A stretch of 64,000 nucleotides of DNA, taken from contig NZ_NBXD01000007.1 of NCBI RefSeq assembly GCF_003399645.1, positions 124,001-188,000 on the forward strand, written 5' to 3'. Within the stretch, counting starts at the first letter, position 1, and each line of letters starts with the position of its first letter. Positions 32,904 through 42,873 of this stretch are shown piece by piece. Position numbers and translations under genes: made by a program. The notes below the pieces were generated by a model that saw only the letters and a list, made by a program, of their open reading frames with translations, had not been told where the DNA came from and did not search any database. The DNA is from Subtercola boreus. Its GTDB lineage: Bacteria > Actinomycetota > Actinomycetes > Actinomycetales > Microbacteriaceae.

Positions 32904-34223
32904 ATGAGATACCGGCTTCTCGCCGCCCTGCCCCTCGCCGCCCTGATGGTTGTTGCGGGTGCCCTGCCCGCGCAGGCGGTGCCCGATGTGACAAACCCGT
33001 TCGCCACGCTCGCGGCGGGGTCGGAGCCATCTCACATCCTGGTGAACGGCAGCGGTGACATCTTCACGCTGAACACGGGGAACGAGTCGATCAGCAAGAT
33101 CCATCCCGACGGCACGTTCGACGCGTCATTCCACGCGGAGTTCCCGTCGTTCTCGCAGCCGAACTCGTTCGTATCGAATGGACGAGGGTCGCTCTACGTC
33201 TCGAGTTACCTCGCCAGCACGGTCTGGCGGGTCGATGAGGCAACGGGTGATGTCGACTCAGGGTTCGAGGCGAACCTCGGGACGGAGCTCGCCGGGGAAC
33301 TGCCCGAGTCGGTGACGGTCGATCTCTTCGGCAACATCTTCGTAGCGACGCACTCACCGGAGGCGGTCGTCAAGATCGCGCCCACCGGCGATGTGGTCGG
33401 GAGGTATCCGCTTGCCGTCGGGTCAGGTCCTGTCGACCTCACCACGGACTCGTTCGGTTCGGTCTACACCGCGAATGCGGCGGACGACTCCATCTCGCGC
33501 CTCGAGTTCGACGGTGCGGGCGCTGTGACCTTGTCAGAGCGATACGCCGAACTGGGCTCCGGGTCGATGCCAATCTCCCTCGCGACAGATGGGCCCGGGC
33601 TGCTCTATACGGCCAACTCGGGAAACAACACCGTCAGCACGGTGGATCTATCGAAGCCCGCGGGCTCTGCAGCCGCAGTGACCACCCTGATGCCGACCGA
33701 CTCCTACCCTTACGATGTTACGGCAGACGGGCAGGGCAATGTCTTCGTCACCAACCTGGGCACTGCATCGGTCTCGATGTTCGAGCCGGATGGCCGGTTC
33801 ACATCGGTTGTGGCACAGCTGTCGAGCAGCGAAACGCCTGAGGCGGCCGCGGTCAGCCAGGCCGGGCAGCTCTACACCGCGAACGCACTGTCGAGCACGG
33901 TGAGCAGGTTCGGGCTCGCACCGGTCATCACCTCGGGCGCGCTGCCCTCGTCGGCGCGAGTGGGTGACGTTTATTCCGCAACTGCCTCGGCGACCGGACT
34001 TGATCGAATTGTCTACGGGATCGTCGGGCTCACGCCACCGGGGCTGGCCATCGATGCCACCACGGGTGTTCTCTCCGGAACACCGACCACCACCGGAACC
34101 TTCACGTTCGACATCGCCGTGTCGAACGCCGCCGGGCAGGCTTTCGAGACCGTGACGCTCACCGTCGATCCGGCGCTGGGGAGCACGGGATGCTGGTTCT
34201 GGCACGAGGCCTGCGGGCTGTAG
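32904..34223 (+). CDS. Secreted beta-propeller protein with Ig-like domain
   Basis: 439-aa exported protein. A clear signal peptide (MRYRLLAALPLAALMVVAGA, cleavage near AQA-VP) is followed by about six repeats of roughly 45-50 residues of the NHL/SMP-30/YncE type. Recurring patterns are ILVNGSGDIFTLNTGNESISKI, VTVDLFGNIFVATHSPEAVVKI and DGQGNVFVTNLGTASVSMF. From about residue 345 there is a putative-Ig (He_PIG) domain with GLTPPGLAIDATTGVLSGTPTTTG. The tail GCWFWHEACGL has two Cys that may pair. No sortase motif. AAGGA precedes ATG 32904. Function unknown. Confidence 0.8.
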   Translation: MRYRLLAALPLAALMVVAGALPAQAVPDVTNPFATLAAGSEPSHILVNGSGDIFTLNTGNESISKIHPDGTFDASFHAEFPSFSQPNSFVSNGRGSLYVSSYLASTVWRVDEATGDVDSGFEANLGTELAGELPESVTVDLFGNIFVATHSPEAVVKIAPTGDVVGRYPLAVGSGPVDLTTDSFGSVYTANAADDSISRLEFDGAGAVTLSERYAELGSGSMPISLATDGPGLLYTANSGNNTVSTVDLSKPAGSAAAVTTLMPTDSYPYDVTADGQGNVFVTNLGTASVSMFEPDGRFTSVVAQLSSSETPEAAAVSQAGQLYTANALSSTVSRFGLAPVITSGALPSSARVGDVYSATASATGLDRIVYGIVGLTPPGLAIDATTGVLSGTPTTTGTFTFDIAVSNAAGQAFETVTLTVDPALGSTGCWFWHEACGL

Positions 34224-34297
34224 CCGCCGTCGGCTGGAGGCGATCATTGTCTACCGCCAGCGGGGGCGGCAGCCTGGCACGGCTGGGTCGCCCGGCG

Positions 34298-37200
34298 CTA
34301 CTCAAGGAGTCCGCGGATGTCGGCGGCAGTCAGGGCGCTGCTGAAGACGGCGTCGTCGTCCATGACGGCGTCGAAGAGCTTCGACTTCTGCTCCTTGAGC
34401 GCCATCACCTTCTCCTCGATCGTGTCCTGCGCCACGAGGCGGTAGACGTTGACGCTCTTGGTCTGGCCGATGCGGTGGGTGCGGTCGATCGCCTGTGACT
34501 CCGAGGCGGGGTTCCACCAGGGGTCGAGCATGAAGACGTAGTCGGCCTCGGTCAGATTGAGCCCGAAGCCGCCCGCTTTGAGGCTGATGAGAAAGACGGG
34601 CGCCGTGCCGTTCTTGAAGGAGTCGATCACCGCGCCTCGCTTGCGGGTCGAGCCGTCGAGGTATTCGAAGGCGATTCCCTGCGCGGTGAGGCGAGCGGCC
34701 GCAAGACCGAGGAAGGAGGTGAACTGGCTGAAGATGAGGGCACGGTGGCCCTCCGCGACGATGTCGTCGAGGTGTTCGAGCAGCGCATCGAGCTTGCTCG
34801 ACGGGATGGAGCTGTACTTCTCGTCGATCAGGGAGGCGTCGAGGCTCAGCATCCGCAGTAGTGTCAGCGAACGGAACACGATGAACCGGTTCTTGTCGAG
34901 ATCGTCGACGAGCCCGAGGAGCTTCTGGCGTTCCTTCTGAAAGAAGGTGTCGTAGAGCCGGCGGTGTTCGGGAGCCAGCGCGATCTGCAGCACCTGCTCC
35001 TGCTTGGCGGGCAGCTCGGGGGCGACCAGCTCCTTGGTGCGGCGCATCATCAGGGGCCGGATGCGACGGCGGAGCTTCGGCATGAGGCTCTCGTCCAGCA
35101 TCCGTTCGATCGGTCGCACGTACCCCTCGGTGAAGGCACTGGCCGAGGCAAACAATCCCGGAGCGACGATGTCGAAGAGCGACCAGAGTTCGATGAGGTT
35201 GTTCTCGAGCGGTGTTCCGGTGATGGCGAGCTTGAACGAGACGTCGAGCTCTTTCGCGCATTCGTGAAGTTTCGAGGTGTGGTTCTTCACGAACTGCGCC
35301 TCATCGAGCACCAGACCAGACCACGCAATGCCCTGGTAGGCGGCGAAGTCGAGCCGGAACAGCGCGTAACTCGTGACGACGACATCGGCGCCCGCGGTGG
35401 CTGCGGCAAGGGTGCGGCGGCTCTTCGCCTGCGTGGCGGTGACTCCGCGCACCACGAGGCTGGGGGTGAACCGTGCGGCCTCCGAGAGCCAGTTCGAGAC
35501 GACGGAGGTGGGAGCGACGACGAGGAAGGGCGCCGGGGCGCTGCCGGCCACCCGAACGGAGTCGCCGGCGGGCCGAACGGAGTCGCCGCCGGCCCGGGCG
35601 CCGCCGGCCCGGGCGCCGCCGGCCGGAACGTCGGTGCGCGCGGCGGGCGCCGCATCCGGAGCTGTCGGCAGTCCGTGCGCCTCACGGGCGTGCGCCAGGA
35701 GAGCGAGCGTCTGAAGCGTCTTGCCGAGGCCCATGTCGTCGGCCAGAACCCCGCCGAGCTGGTGGGCGTGCAGGAACGCGAGCCACTGGAACCCCTCGAG
35801 CTGGTACGGGCGAAGCTCCGCGAGCACAGAGGCGGGTAACGGCTGCTTCGGGATGCCCGTGAGCTCGTTCAGACCCGAGACCGCCTGGCGCCAGGCGTCT
35901 GCCTGCACGGTGTCTTCGGCGAGCTCCTCGAACTCCGACCACAGGCTCGCCTGGTACCGACTGATGCGAACGCCGGTCTCCCATTCGTCGAGGGTGCTGG
36001 CCTCGTCGAGCAGCTCGCGCAGCCGGTCGAACACGGGATGATCGAGCCGCAGGTAGGTCTTGTCGACCATCAGCAGCCTTTTCTGATTCTTCGCCAGGGC
36101 CTTGAAGAGCGGCCCGAACGGAACCTGGTAGCCGTTCACGTTGACGACGACGCCGAGGTCGAACCAGTCGCGTCGGTCGCTCTCGACGGTGGTGAAGGTC
36201 AGTTCGGGCTCGCCGTCGAGCTCACGGTAGTCGGGGCGGGCGCCCGAGACGTCGACTCGCACTCCTGCCAGCGCTTCGATGCGGGGGAGCGTCTTGTCGG
36301 TGAACAGTGCGGCGTCGTAGCCCTGCAGCGCAAGGCTCGGGGTGAGGGGCTGGCCGTCAGCGAGAGCGGTGTCGAGGTCGCCGAATGCGTCGAGGGCTTC
36401 GATCGAGGCTCCGTCGGGTTCGACGGAGAGCGTCTCGGCCACTCGGCGGAGGGTGTCGAACTCGGTGGTGGTGTCGCGGGGGACAGCGAGGTGGTCGGTG
36501 GCGGCGCCCCCGCCCCCGCCCGAGGCCCCGGCGCTCTTGGCGCTCTCGGCGCTGACTGTGCTCCCGGCCGAAACCCCTGCGCCGTCGGCGTACAGCGGCA
36601 TCCGCACCGCTCTCCCGGCGTGCTGGTACTCCCACGTCCAGTCGAGCGACAGCACGTTCTTGGCCCGGAACCGTGCCCCCAGCACGAGCGTCGGCGGCAC
36701 GATCTCGGGCAGAGTCACCGAGGCGTCGGGGCTGCGTACCTCGATCGAGCGACTCAGGCGCGGAAAGAACTCGTCGAAGAACTCCTCGACCTCCGCCTCC
36801 GGCACGATCACGTCGGTTCGACGTTCGAGGAACGACAGCGTCTGCGCAGTGAGCCCGCCCGCGACGGGAGCGAACGAGACCCGCAGCCTCGGCGCCAGCT
36901 CGTAGGCGTAGACCCCGTGGTCGCCGATCGCCCCGGCGGCATCCCGGGCGTATTCAGAACCGTCGACCACAACGACGGGCGCCAACTGCAGCGCTCCGTC
37001 GCCCGAACGGGTCGCGGCCAACCGCACCTCGCCCGAGTCGGCGAGCGTGACGTCGACGTTCTTCTTCGTTCCGAGCAGTGGGATGCCCAGCCGTTTCGCC
37101 TCGTCGAGCAGGTGCCACAGCAGGGGGCTCATGAACTCGTCGAGGTACAGCCAGTCGGTGTCGTGGCCGGTGTACAGCTCGCGCGTCGCGCGATGCAGGG

Positions 37201-38449
37201 CTGCGAACTGCGTGAACCAGCGCAGGTGCTCCGGATCGAGATTCAGCCGGTTGACCTGGTGGGTGAACGACGACCACGTCACGTTCGCCTTGATGTAGCC
37301 GCCCGTTCCCGAACGGATGACCGGCCGCACCCCGAGCCGCCGGGGCGGTGTGGCGAGGGTGTCGTCGCGGGCCTTCGGCACCTGGGCCGGGCGCGAGGCG
37401 GGCCCGCGCCACTGCTCCCGCGACCGTGGAACGAACTCGCGCACCTCGAACTGCAGCCCCATTCGTGTCGGCGCCCTGGGCTCGCGCTGGGTGCTGCGTC
37501 CGCCTGCCGCGCCCGCGGGTCTCCCTCGCCGGGAAGATTCCTCCGCGGCATCCGGGGCCACGATCGAGCGCCAGTCGTCAGGCCTCGCCTCAGGCTTTCG
37601 GATGCTCGGCAGAGCCAGGCTCGGATACCACGGCGTCTCGCTCTCCCAGGCCCGAGCCGCCTCCGCTTCGGTGCTGCCGATTCCGTACCCGGCGTCGTAC
37701 CCGGTGTCGGGGTCCGCGCCGGGGACGGGTTCGGAGCCGCGGGCTCTGCCGGTGAGGTCGACGCCGCCGGGAGCTTCGCCGGTGAGATCGGCGCCGGCGA
37801 GAGCTGAACCCGCGGGGTCGGCGCCGGAGGTGGCCTCAACGTCCGCCATGACGCCGGCTGTGACGCCGGCTGTGGCAGACGCATCTGCACGGCCCTCGAC
37901 GCCGTCGAGCGCGCGGAGCCGTACGCCGCCACCCAGTCCGACGCCGGCGGGCAGGTGCGCGCGGGGAGCCGCCAGCACGCCGCCCTCGCTCTCGCCGAGG
38001 TGTCGGAGCTGCGCTGCATTGCCGCTCAGCAGTGCGGCCGCGACATGTTTGCAGTTGGAGAGCACCGGGCACGTGCAGGTGGAGCTGAGGGGCAGCCAGA
38101 ATCCGTTCCCCATGCGGGTGAGCCGCACCCGGCAGGAGTAAGGCGCCGCTGAGCTGCCCCTGATCTGGCCGGAGAGCGCCCCCGACGACCCGACAGGCAC
38201 GTACCCGTTGCGGTCGCGATTGCGGCCGCCATCGCTGTCGCCACCGCGATCGCCACCGCCATCGCTGTCGCCACCGCCATCGCTGTCGACGGCCCCGGCC
38301 CCGGCAGAGGTGGTGAGAGCATCCGGCTTCCACAGCAGGTCGAGCACCGAATCGGCCCGCGCGTACTCGCGCCCACGTTCGTACGCAGCCCGGCCGACCA
38401 GCCGCACGATGTCGGCAGCGTCGACCAGCGGGAAGGCGGAAGACGGCAT
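34298..38449 (-). CDS. SWIM zinc-finger SNF2-family DNA helicase
   Basis: 1383-aa ATP-dependent DNA translocase of the bacterial SNF2/HepA-like group. Near residues 125-135 lies a SWIM finger, CTCPVLSNCKH (CxC-x5-CxH). A long non-conserved middle region follows. The helicase core occupies the C-terminal 500 residues: ADDMGLGKTLQTLALL (Walker A), VLDEAQFVKN (DEAQ box), ITGTPLENNLIELWSL, LISLKAGGFGLNLTEADYV and IDRTHRIGQT (motif VI). Residues 46-83 are a Gly-Asp-Ser repeat, and another Ala-Gly-Arg-rich loop follows the Walker A motif. Family members are linked to DNA repair or transcription recycling; no partner gene is adjacent. Confidence 0.93.
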   Translation of the reverse strand: MPSSAFPLVDAADIVRLVGRAAYERGREYARADSVLDLLWKPDALTTSAGAGAVDSDGGGDSDGGGDRGGDSDGGRNRDRNGYVPVGSSGALSGQIRGSSAAPYSCRVRLTRMGNGFWLPLSSTCTCPVLSNCKHVAAALLSGNAAQLRHLGESEGGVLAAPRAHLPAGVGLGGGVRLRALDGVEGRADASATAGVTAGVMADVEATSGADPAGSALAGADLTGEAPGGVDLTGRARGSEPVPGADPDTGYDAGYGIGSTEAEAARAWESETPWYPSLALPSIRKPEARPDDWRSIVAPDAAEESSRRGRPAGAAGGRSTQREPRAPTRMGLQFEVREFVPRSREQWRGPASRPAQVPKARDDTLATPPRRLGVRPVIRSGTGGYIKANVTWSSFTHQVNRLNLDPEHLRWFTQFAALHRATRELYTGHDTDWLYLDEFMSPLLWHLLDEAKRLGIPLLGTKKNVDVTLADSGEVRLAATRSGDGALQLAPVVVVDGSEYARDAAGAIGDHGVYAYELAPRLRVSFAPVAGGLTAQTLSFLERRTDVIVPEAEVEEFFDEFFPRLSRSIEVRSPDASVTLPEIVPPTLVLGARFRAKNVLSLDWTWEYQHAGRAVRMPLYADGAGVSAGSTVSAESAKSAGASGGGGGAATDHLAVPRDTTTEFDTLRRVAETLSVEPDGASIEALDAFGDLDTALADGQPLTPSLALQGYDAALFTDKTLPRIEALAGVRVDVSGARPDYRELDGEPELTFTTVESDRRDWFDLGVVVNVNGYQVPFGPLFKALAKNQKRLLMVDKTYLRLDHPVFDRLRELLDEASTLDEWETGVRISRYQASLWSEFEELAEDTVQADAWRQAVSGLNELTGIPKQPLPASVLAELRPYQLEGFQWLAFLHAHQLGGVLADDMGLGKTLQTLALLAHAREAHGLPTAPDAAPAARTDVPAGGARAGGARAGGDSVRPAGDSVRVAGSAPAPFLVVAPTSVVSNWLSEAARFTPSLVVRGVTATQAKSRRTLAAATAGADVVVTSYALFRLDFAAYQGIAWSGLVLDEAQFVKNHTSKLHECAKELDVSFKLAITGTPLENNLIELWSLFDIVAPGLFASASAFTEGYVRPIERMLDESLMPKLRRRIRPLMMRRTKELVAPELPAKQEQVLQIALAPEHRRLYDTFFQKERQKLLGLVDDLDKNRFIVFRSLTLLRMLSLDASLIDEKYSSIPSSKLDALLEHLDDIVAEGHRALIFSQFTSFLGLAAARLTAQGIAFEYLDGSTRKRGAVIDSFKNGTAPVFLISLKAGGFGLNLTEADYVFMLDPWWNPASESQAIDRTHRIGQTKSVNVYRLVAQDTIEEKVMALKEQKSKLFDAVMDDDAVFSSALTAADIRGLLE

Positions 38450-38844
38450 ACCATCATGCTCTCACGACCCACCGACGCGGCCACCGTCGAGGCCACCGAT
38501 GCGGCGCCACGCGGCGACCCACGCCGCCACCGATGCGGCGACCGACGCGGCCACCGGCGCGGCCACCGACGCGGCCACCGGCGCGGCCACCGACGCGGCC
38601 GAAGGCCCGGGGCCCCGATGCGGCCACCGGCGCGGCCGAAGGCCCGGGGCCCCGACGCGAACCAGCGGCTGGTTCCGACGCGACCCGGTCGCCATCGGCG
38701 TGGTCGGGCCATCCGTCGGCGCTCATGCCGTTCCCGCCGCCCCGAATCGACACGGATCCGGGCATCCTCCGCGTTCAGTGCCGAGGATCGCCGGATTCGT
38801 GTCGATCCGTCGATCCTGACGACTGGAATGCCCCAGTCGCCGGC
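38450..38844. repeat. Intergenic repeat block between accA and helicase
   Basis: This 395-bp gap holds no convincing gene. From about 38465 to 38655 it is made of degenerate 12-bp units around GCGGCCACCGAC. Inside is a 24-bp duplicate, GCGGCCGAAGGCCCGGGGCCCCGA in two parts, at 38595-38618 and 38632-38655. Open frames on both strands here are only by-products of the repeat. From 38743 to 38809 is a long imperfect inverted repeat listed separately. The remaining bases show nothing recognisable. Confidence 0.7.
38743..38809. terminator. Long imperfect hairpin downstream of the acyl-CoA carboxylase alpha gene
   Basis: The 27-base arm beginning CGAATCGACACGGATCCGG (38743-38769) pairs with the arm ending GTGTCGATCCG (38783-38809), about 23 of 27 positions complementary. 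It stands 36 bp after the carboxylase stop. No U-run. A half-element with the same core, CGAATCGACACG, lies at 51422-51446 behind accD. Confidence 0.55.
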
Positions 38845-40644
38845 TCAGGCCGCGTGGTCCGCGATCTCGAGGAGGAGGTGGCCCGACGAGACCGTCGCCC
38901 CGACCGCTGCGTCGATCGACGACACGATGCCGTCTTTGTGAGCCTGGATCGGCTGCTCCATCTTCATCGCCTCGAGCACCAGGATGAGGTCGCCCTTGAC
39001 GACCTTGTCGCCCTCGGCCACCGCGAGCTTCACGACGGTGGCCTGCATGGGAGCCTTCACGGCGTTGCCGGTCGACCGCCCGCCGGCAGCGCCGCCGCCT
39101 GAACGACGCCGTGGAGCGACCCCGAGCGTCTGGCCGGGCCCGCCGGCCCGCCCGCCGCCCGCTGCCGCCGCCATCAGGCGTTCGGGCAGAACGACCTCGA
39201 TGCGCTTTCCGTCGACCTCGACCACGACGGTGTTGAAGGTCGGGGCCGGAGCCGCGTCGTCCAACGATCCGCTCCAGGGCTCGATGGTGTTGTCGAACTC
39301 GGTCTCGATCCATCGGGTGTAGATGCTGAACGGCCGGCCGGCCTCCGGCGCGAAGGCCGGGTCGCGCACGATTGCGCGGTGGAACGGCAGCACAGTCGGC
39401 AGCCCGGCGACCTCGAACTCGTCGAGGGCCCGGCGCGAGCGCTCGAGAGCCTCCTCGCGGGTGGCGCCCGTGACGATCAGCTTCGCAAGCAGCGAGTCGA
39501 AGGCGCCCGAGATGACGTCGCCCGCGTGCACTCCGGTGTCGACACGGATGCCCGGCCCCCCCGGCGCCTTGAACACGTGCACCGGGCCGGGGCTCGGCAG
39601 GAAGTTGCGGCCGGCGTCTTCGCCGTTGATACGGAACTCGAACGAGTGCCCGCGCGGCGCGGGATCGTCGTACCCGAGCACCCCGCCCGCGGCGAGCCGG
39701 AACTGCTCGCGCACCAGGTCGATGCCGGTGACCTCCTCGGACACCGGATGCTCCACCTGCAGCCGCGTGTTCACCTCCAGGAACGAGACGGTTCCGTCGA
39801 CGGCGACGAGGAACTCGCACGTACCGGCCCCGACGTAGCCGACCTCTTTCAGGATCGCCTTCGATGCCCGGTAGAGCTCGGTGTTCTGCGCCTCGGTGAG
39901 GAAGGGCGCGGGCGCCTCCTCGACGAGCTTCTGGTGCCGACGCTGCAGCGAGCAGTCGCGGGTCGACACGACGACGACGTTGCCGTGCTCGTCGGCGAGG
40001 CACTGGGTCTCGACGTGGCGCGGGCGGTCGAGGTACTTCTCGACGAAGCATTCGCCCCGGCCGAAGGCGGCGATGGCCTCACGGGTCGCGGACTCGAACA
40101 GCTCGGGGATCTCCTCGACGGTGCGGGCCACCTTCAGGCCGCGGCCGCCTCCGCCGAAGGCCGCCTTGATCGCGACGGGGAGCCCGTGCTGGGCCACGAA
40201 GTCGAGCACCTCGTCGGCACCGGAGACCGGGTCGATCGTGCCCGGGGCGAGGGGCGCGCCGACGCGCTCGGCGATGTGCCGCGCCGAGACTTTGTCGCCG
40301 AGCAGTTCGATGGCCGAGGGCGAAGGGCCGATCCAGGTGAGCCCGGCGTCGATGACGGCCTGGGCGAAGGTGGCGTTCTCGGCGAGGAAGCCGTAGCCGG
40401 GGTGCACTGCGTCAGCACCCGAGCGCTTGGCGATCGAGAGGATCTTGTCGATGACGAGGTAGGTCTCGGCGCTGGTCGAGCCGCCGAGCGCGTACGCCTC
40501 GTCGGCCAGCTGAACGTGCAGGGCGTCTCTGTCCTGATCGGCGTACACGGCCACGGAGCCGATGGCGCTGTCTCTCGCCGCCCGGATCACCCGCACCGCG
40601 ATCTCGCCGCGGTTGGCAACTAGGACTTTGGATATACGAGGCAT
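38845..40644 (-). CDS. Acyl-CoA carboxylase alpha subunit (biotin carboxylase + biotin carrier)
   Basis: Carboxylates its own biotin and hands CO2 to the beta subunit for acetyl-, propionyl- or longer acyl-CoA. The 599-aa product has the biotin-carboxylase domain first: [27 protein letters not shown] (ATP loop), EMNTR-type [20 protein letters not shown] and the preceding [20 protein letters not shown] Gly/Ala-rich linker (residues about 495-525) leads to the biotinyl domain with biotin-Lys in [10 protein letters not shown]. Actinobacterial AccA3-type. ATG 40644 is 8 nt after TAGGCT. The beta and epsilon subunits and the biotin ligase are encoded near 46-51 kb. Confidence 0.95.
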   Translation of the reverse strand: MPRISKVLVANRGEIAVRVIRAARDSAIGSVAVYADQDRDALHVQLADEAYALGGSTSAETYLVIDKILSIAKRSGADAVHPGYGFLAENATFAQAVIDAGLTWIGPSPSAIELLGDKVSARHIAERVGAPLAPGTIDPVSGADEVLDFVAQHGLPVAIKAAFGGGGRGLKVARTVEEIPELFESATREAIAAFGRGECFVEKYLDRPRHVETQCLADEHGNVVVVSTRDCSLQRRHQKLVEEAPAPFLTEAQNTELYRASKAILKEVGYVGAGTCEFLVAVDGTVSFLEVNTRLQVEHPVSEEVTGIDLVREQFRLAAGGVLGYDDPAPRGHSFEFRINGEDAGRNFLPSPGPVHVFKAPGGPGIRVDTGVHAGDVISGAFDSLLAKLIVTGATREEALERSRRALDEFEVAGLPTVLPFHRAIVRDPAFAPEAGRPFSIYTRWIETEFDNTIEPWSGSLDDAAPAPTFNTVVVEVDGKRIEVVLPERLMAAAAGGGRAGGPGQTLGVAPRRRSGGGAAGGRSTGNAVKAPMQATVVKLAVAEGDKVVKGDLILVLEAMKMEQPIQAHKDGIVSSIDAAVGATVSSGHLLLEIADHAA

Positions 40645-40652
40645 AGTTCCCC

Positions 40653-40658
40653 AGCCTA
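40653..40658 (-). promoter_or_regulatory. -10 box (TAGGCT) upstream of the carboxylase alpha gene
   Basis: Minus-strand TAGGCT is 8 nt before ATG 40644. GGGGAA lies between and could act as a weak ribosome-binding site, so leaderless reading is uncertain. Confidence 0.35.
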
Positions 40659-40723
40659 TTCGCCGCGGGCACACGTCTTTTGGTACGTGCGCACAAAAAT
40701 CCCTCGGCGAACGGCGCGAAACC

Positions 40724-41452
40724 CTACAAATGCACGGGAGTGGTTGGCGTCCAGAACTCGGTGAGGCTCACCCCGAAGCCGTTCAGCAGGTCGCGGATGG
40801 TGGGCAGCGACATCCCGATCACCGTCGACGGAGCGCCCGAGACACTGCGGATGAACGGCGCCGCCAACCCGTCGACGGTGAACGCGCCGGCCACCTCGAG
40901 GGGCTCGCCGGTGGCGATGTAGGCGTCGATCTCGGCCTCGGTGATATCGGCCGCGAATTCGACGGTCGCCGACGTGACCGCCCCGGCCCCGACCCCGGCC
41001 CCGGCCCCGGCCCCGGCAGAAGCCTCCGCCCCAGCCTCCGCCAGTGCCCCGGACCCCGCAGGAGACGACCCTGCACCCAGCCGGTGGTCGATCAACCAGT
41101 GCCCGCTGTGCAGCACCCCCGCGCGCCCGCGCTGGCGCAGCCACCTTTCCCGGGCGACGGCCGGCAGGTGCGGCTTGCCGTAGATGACACGGTCGAACTC
41201 GAACGCCGAGTCGCCGCCCAGAATGAACCCGTCGATCGGTGCGCCGTCGGGCAGGGCATCGACGACAGCCTCTGCCTTCAGCCGGGCGAGAAGCTGCACC
41301 AGTGACGGGCCGCTGAGGGTTCCGGATGTCTCCTCCTTCGCCCTGACCGCAGCCTCCTCATCGACCGAGGAGGGGACGACGATGGGCTCGATGCCGATCT
41401 GGCGGAGGAGCGCGAGACGCGCGGGTGACGTCGACGCGAGGTAGAGGCGCAT
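40724..41452 (-). CDS. maf: Maf-family nucleoside triphosphate pyrophosphatase
   Basis: Hydrolyses non-standard or modified nucleoside triphosphates to monophosphates, a house-cleaning role. The N-terminal motif [21 protein letters not shown], the SVDEEA segment and [16 protein letters not shown] match the family. The C-terminal part has [29 protein letters not shown]. Residues 127-161 are an Ala-Gly-rich insertion ([18 protein letters not shown]) not normal for Maf. The product is 242 aa. ATG 41452 begins the conserved part and follows TACGCT by 6 nt. Confidence 0.92.
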   Translation of the reverse strand: MRLYLASTSPARLALLRQIGIEPIVVPSSVDEEAAVRAKEETSGTLSGPSLVQLLARLKAEAVVDALPDGAPIDGFILGGDSAFEFDRVIYGKPHLPAVARERWLRQRGRAGVLHSGHWLIDHRLGAGSSPAGSGALAEAGAEASAGAGAGAGVGAGAVTSATVEFAADITEAEIDAYIATGEPLEVAGAFTVDGLAAPFIRSVSGAPSTVIGMSLPTIRDLLNGFGVSLTEFWTPTTPVHL

Positions 41453-41458
41453 GGAACG

Positions 41459-41464
41459 AGCGTA
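41459..41464 (-). promoter_or_regulatory. -10 box (TACGCT) for leaderless maf mRNA
   Basis: Minus-strand TACGCT lies 6 nt before ATG 41452 with no ribosome-binding site. Confidence 0.4.
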
Positions 41465-41566
41465 GAGCGTGCCCGAGTCCTCCTCCACAACCGGCGGCAG
41501 CGAGGCGTTCTCCACAGACAGAGCGACGCTGCGCGGCGGCCGGGCGTTGTGTGTGACGCTTGATTC

Positions 41567-42832
41567 ATGACCGATTCAGAGAACGTCGACGTCGAACTCG
41601 ATGTCACCAACGTCGCCCACGGGGGTGTCGCGGTGGCGCGCCTCGACGGCCGGGTGGTGTTCGTGGCAGACAGCCTGCCCGGTGAGCGGGTGCGCGCCCG
41701 GGTCTCGGCCGATGATCACTCCTCTTTCTGGCGCGCCGAGACTGTCTCGGTCGTCGAGGCCTCGCCGCACCGCCGCCCGCACATCTGGGCCGATGCCGCG
41801 CTCGAGCGCACCCCCGACCGCCGTGCGGGTGGCGCCGAGTTCGGTCACATCGAGCTCGCCTGGCAGCGTGAACTCAAACGCCAGGTGCTCGTCGACTCGC
41901 TCGGGCGCTTCGGAAAGCTGGCCGAGCACCACCCTGCGCGATCCGTCGAGGTGGAACCGGTCGCCGGAGACGAGGAGGCGAACGGCCTGGGCTGGCGCAC
42001 CCGCGTGAGCCTGCACGTCGACGACGACGGAATTGTCGGGCCCTATGCCGCGCGGTCGCACCGCGTGGTCGCCGTCGACACCCTCCCACTGGCCACCCAG
42101 GCGGTGGAGTACGCCTCACCCCTCGACGAACGGCTGGTCGGCTCCGAGCGCGTCGACGTCGTCTCCGACGGCCGCCGCGGCGCCCGCGTCGTGGTGCGCG
42201 GTGAAGGCCGGGCAGCGAAAGCGGGTCCGCAGATCACCGAGCGCGTCGGTGACCGGGAGTTCCGGCTCGAAGAACTCGGTTTCTGGCAGGTGCACCATGG
42301 TGCGGCCGAGACGCTGACCTCGGCCGTCCAGCAGCAGATGATCGCCGACGCCTTCGACCCCGAGGCCCCGAACCTCGATCTCTACGGCGGCGTCGGGCTG
42401 CTCGCAGCGGCGATGGGTGACCGCTTCGGTGCCCTGACCCGGGTCGAGACGGTCGAGAGCGACCGGCATGCCACAGCGAATGCCGCTCACAACCTGCGCG
42501 ACTTCGCCCGGGCATCCGCCGTCACGGCCCGTGTCGACCGCTACCTCTCCCAGCGGCTGAAGAACCAGGCTCCGGATGACCGGCAGGGCCTCACCCGGGC
42601 GTCGGTCATTCTCGACCCTCCCCGTGCCGGTGCCGGCAAGCAGGTCGTTTCGAGCCTTCTACAGATGCGTCCCGCCCAGCTGGTCTATGTGGCCTGTGAC
42701 CCGGTCGCCTTCTCCCGCGACCTGGCCCAGCTGACGGCCGGCGGGTACGAGCTGCGGAGCCTTCGGGCCTTCGACCTCTTTCCGCACACCCACCACGTCG
42801 AGGCGCTCGCCGTTCTCACTCCGGCCAGCTGA
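41567..42832 (+). CDS. TrmA/RumA-family class I SAM-dependent RNA methyltransferase
   Basis: Predicted 5-methyluridine RNA methyltransferase, 421 aa. An N-terminal TRAM-like domain (DVTNVAHGGVAVARLDGRVVFV) should bind RNA. The C-terminal Rossmann domain has LDLYGGVGLLAAAM for SAM, VILDPPRAGAGKQVV and the nucleophile Cys in YVACDPVAFSRDLAQL. The HTHHVEALAVL end is typical. The four Cys that bind an Fe-S cluster in RumA are absent. tRNA or rRNA target not decidable. ATG 41567 is divergent from maf; no clear ribosome-binding site precedes it. Confidence 0.9.
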   Translation: MTDSENVDVELDVTNVAHGGVAVARLDGRVVFVADSLPGERVRARVSADDHSSFWRAETVSVVEASPHRRPHIWADAALERTPDRRAGGAEFGHIELAWQRELKRQVLVDSLGRFGKLAEHHPARSVEVEPVAGDEEANGLGWRTRVSLHVDDDGIVGPYAARSHRVVAVDTLPLATQAVEYASPLDERLVGSERVDVVSDGRRGARVVVRGEGRAAKAGPQITERVGDREFRLEELGFWQVHHGAAETLTSAVQQQMIADAFDPEAPNLDLYGGVGLLAAAMGDRFGALTRVETVESDRHATANAAHNLRDFARASAVTARVDRYLSQRLKNQAPDDRQGLTRASVILDPPRAGAGKQVVSSLLQMRPAQLVYVACDPVAFSRDLAQLTAGGYELRSLRAFDLFPHTHHVEALAVLTPAS

Positions 42833-42845
42833 CTGTTTACTATGG

Positions 42846-42858
42846 GAATACCGTATTC
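42846..42858. promoter_or_regulatory. Palindrome GAATAC-C-GTATTC, likely autoregulatory site
   Basis: A perfect 6-1-6 inverted repeat lies 15 bp before ATG 42874 of the response-regulator gene. It overlaps the AT-rich stretch that probably contains the promoter, so it is a good candidate site for the regulator itself. Confidence 0.5.
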
Positions 42859-42873
42859 GAAGGGGGATGGACG

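Noticed and set aside
36038-37807. 589-codon plus-strand open frame
   Set aside because: Antisense to the SNF2 helicase gene; no motifs.
38026-38941. Overlapping open frames on both strands around the repeat block
   Set aside because: They arise from the 12-bp repeat, which has no stop codon in any frame; no homology-like pattern or ribosome-binding site.
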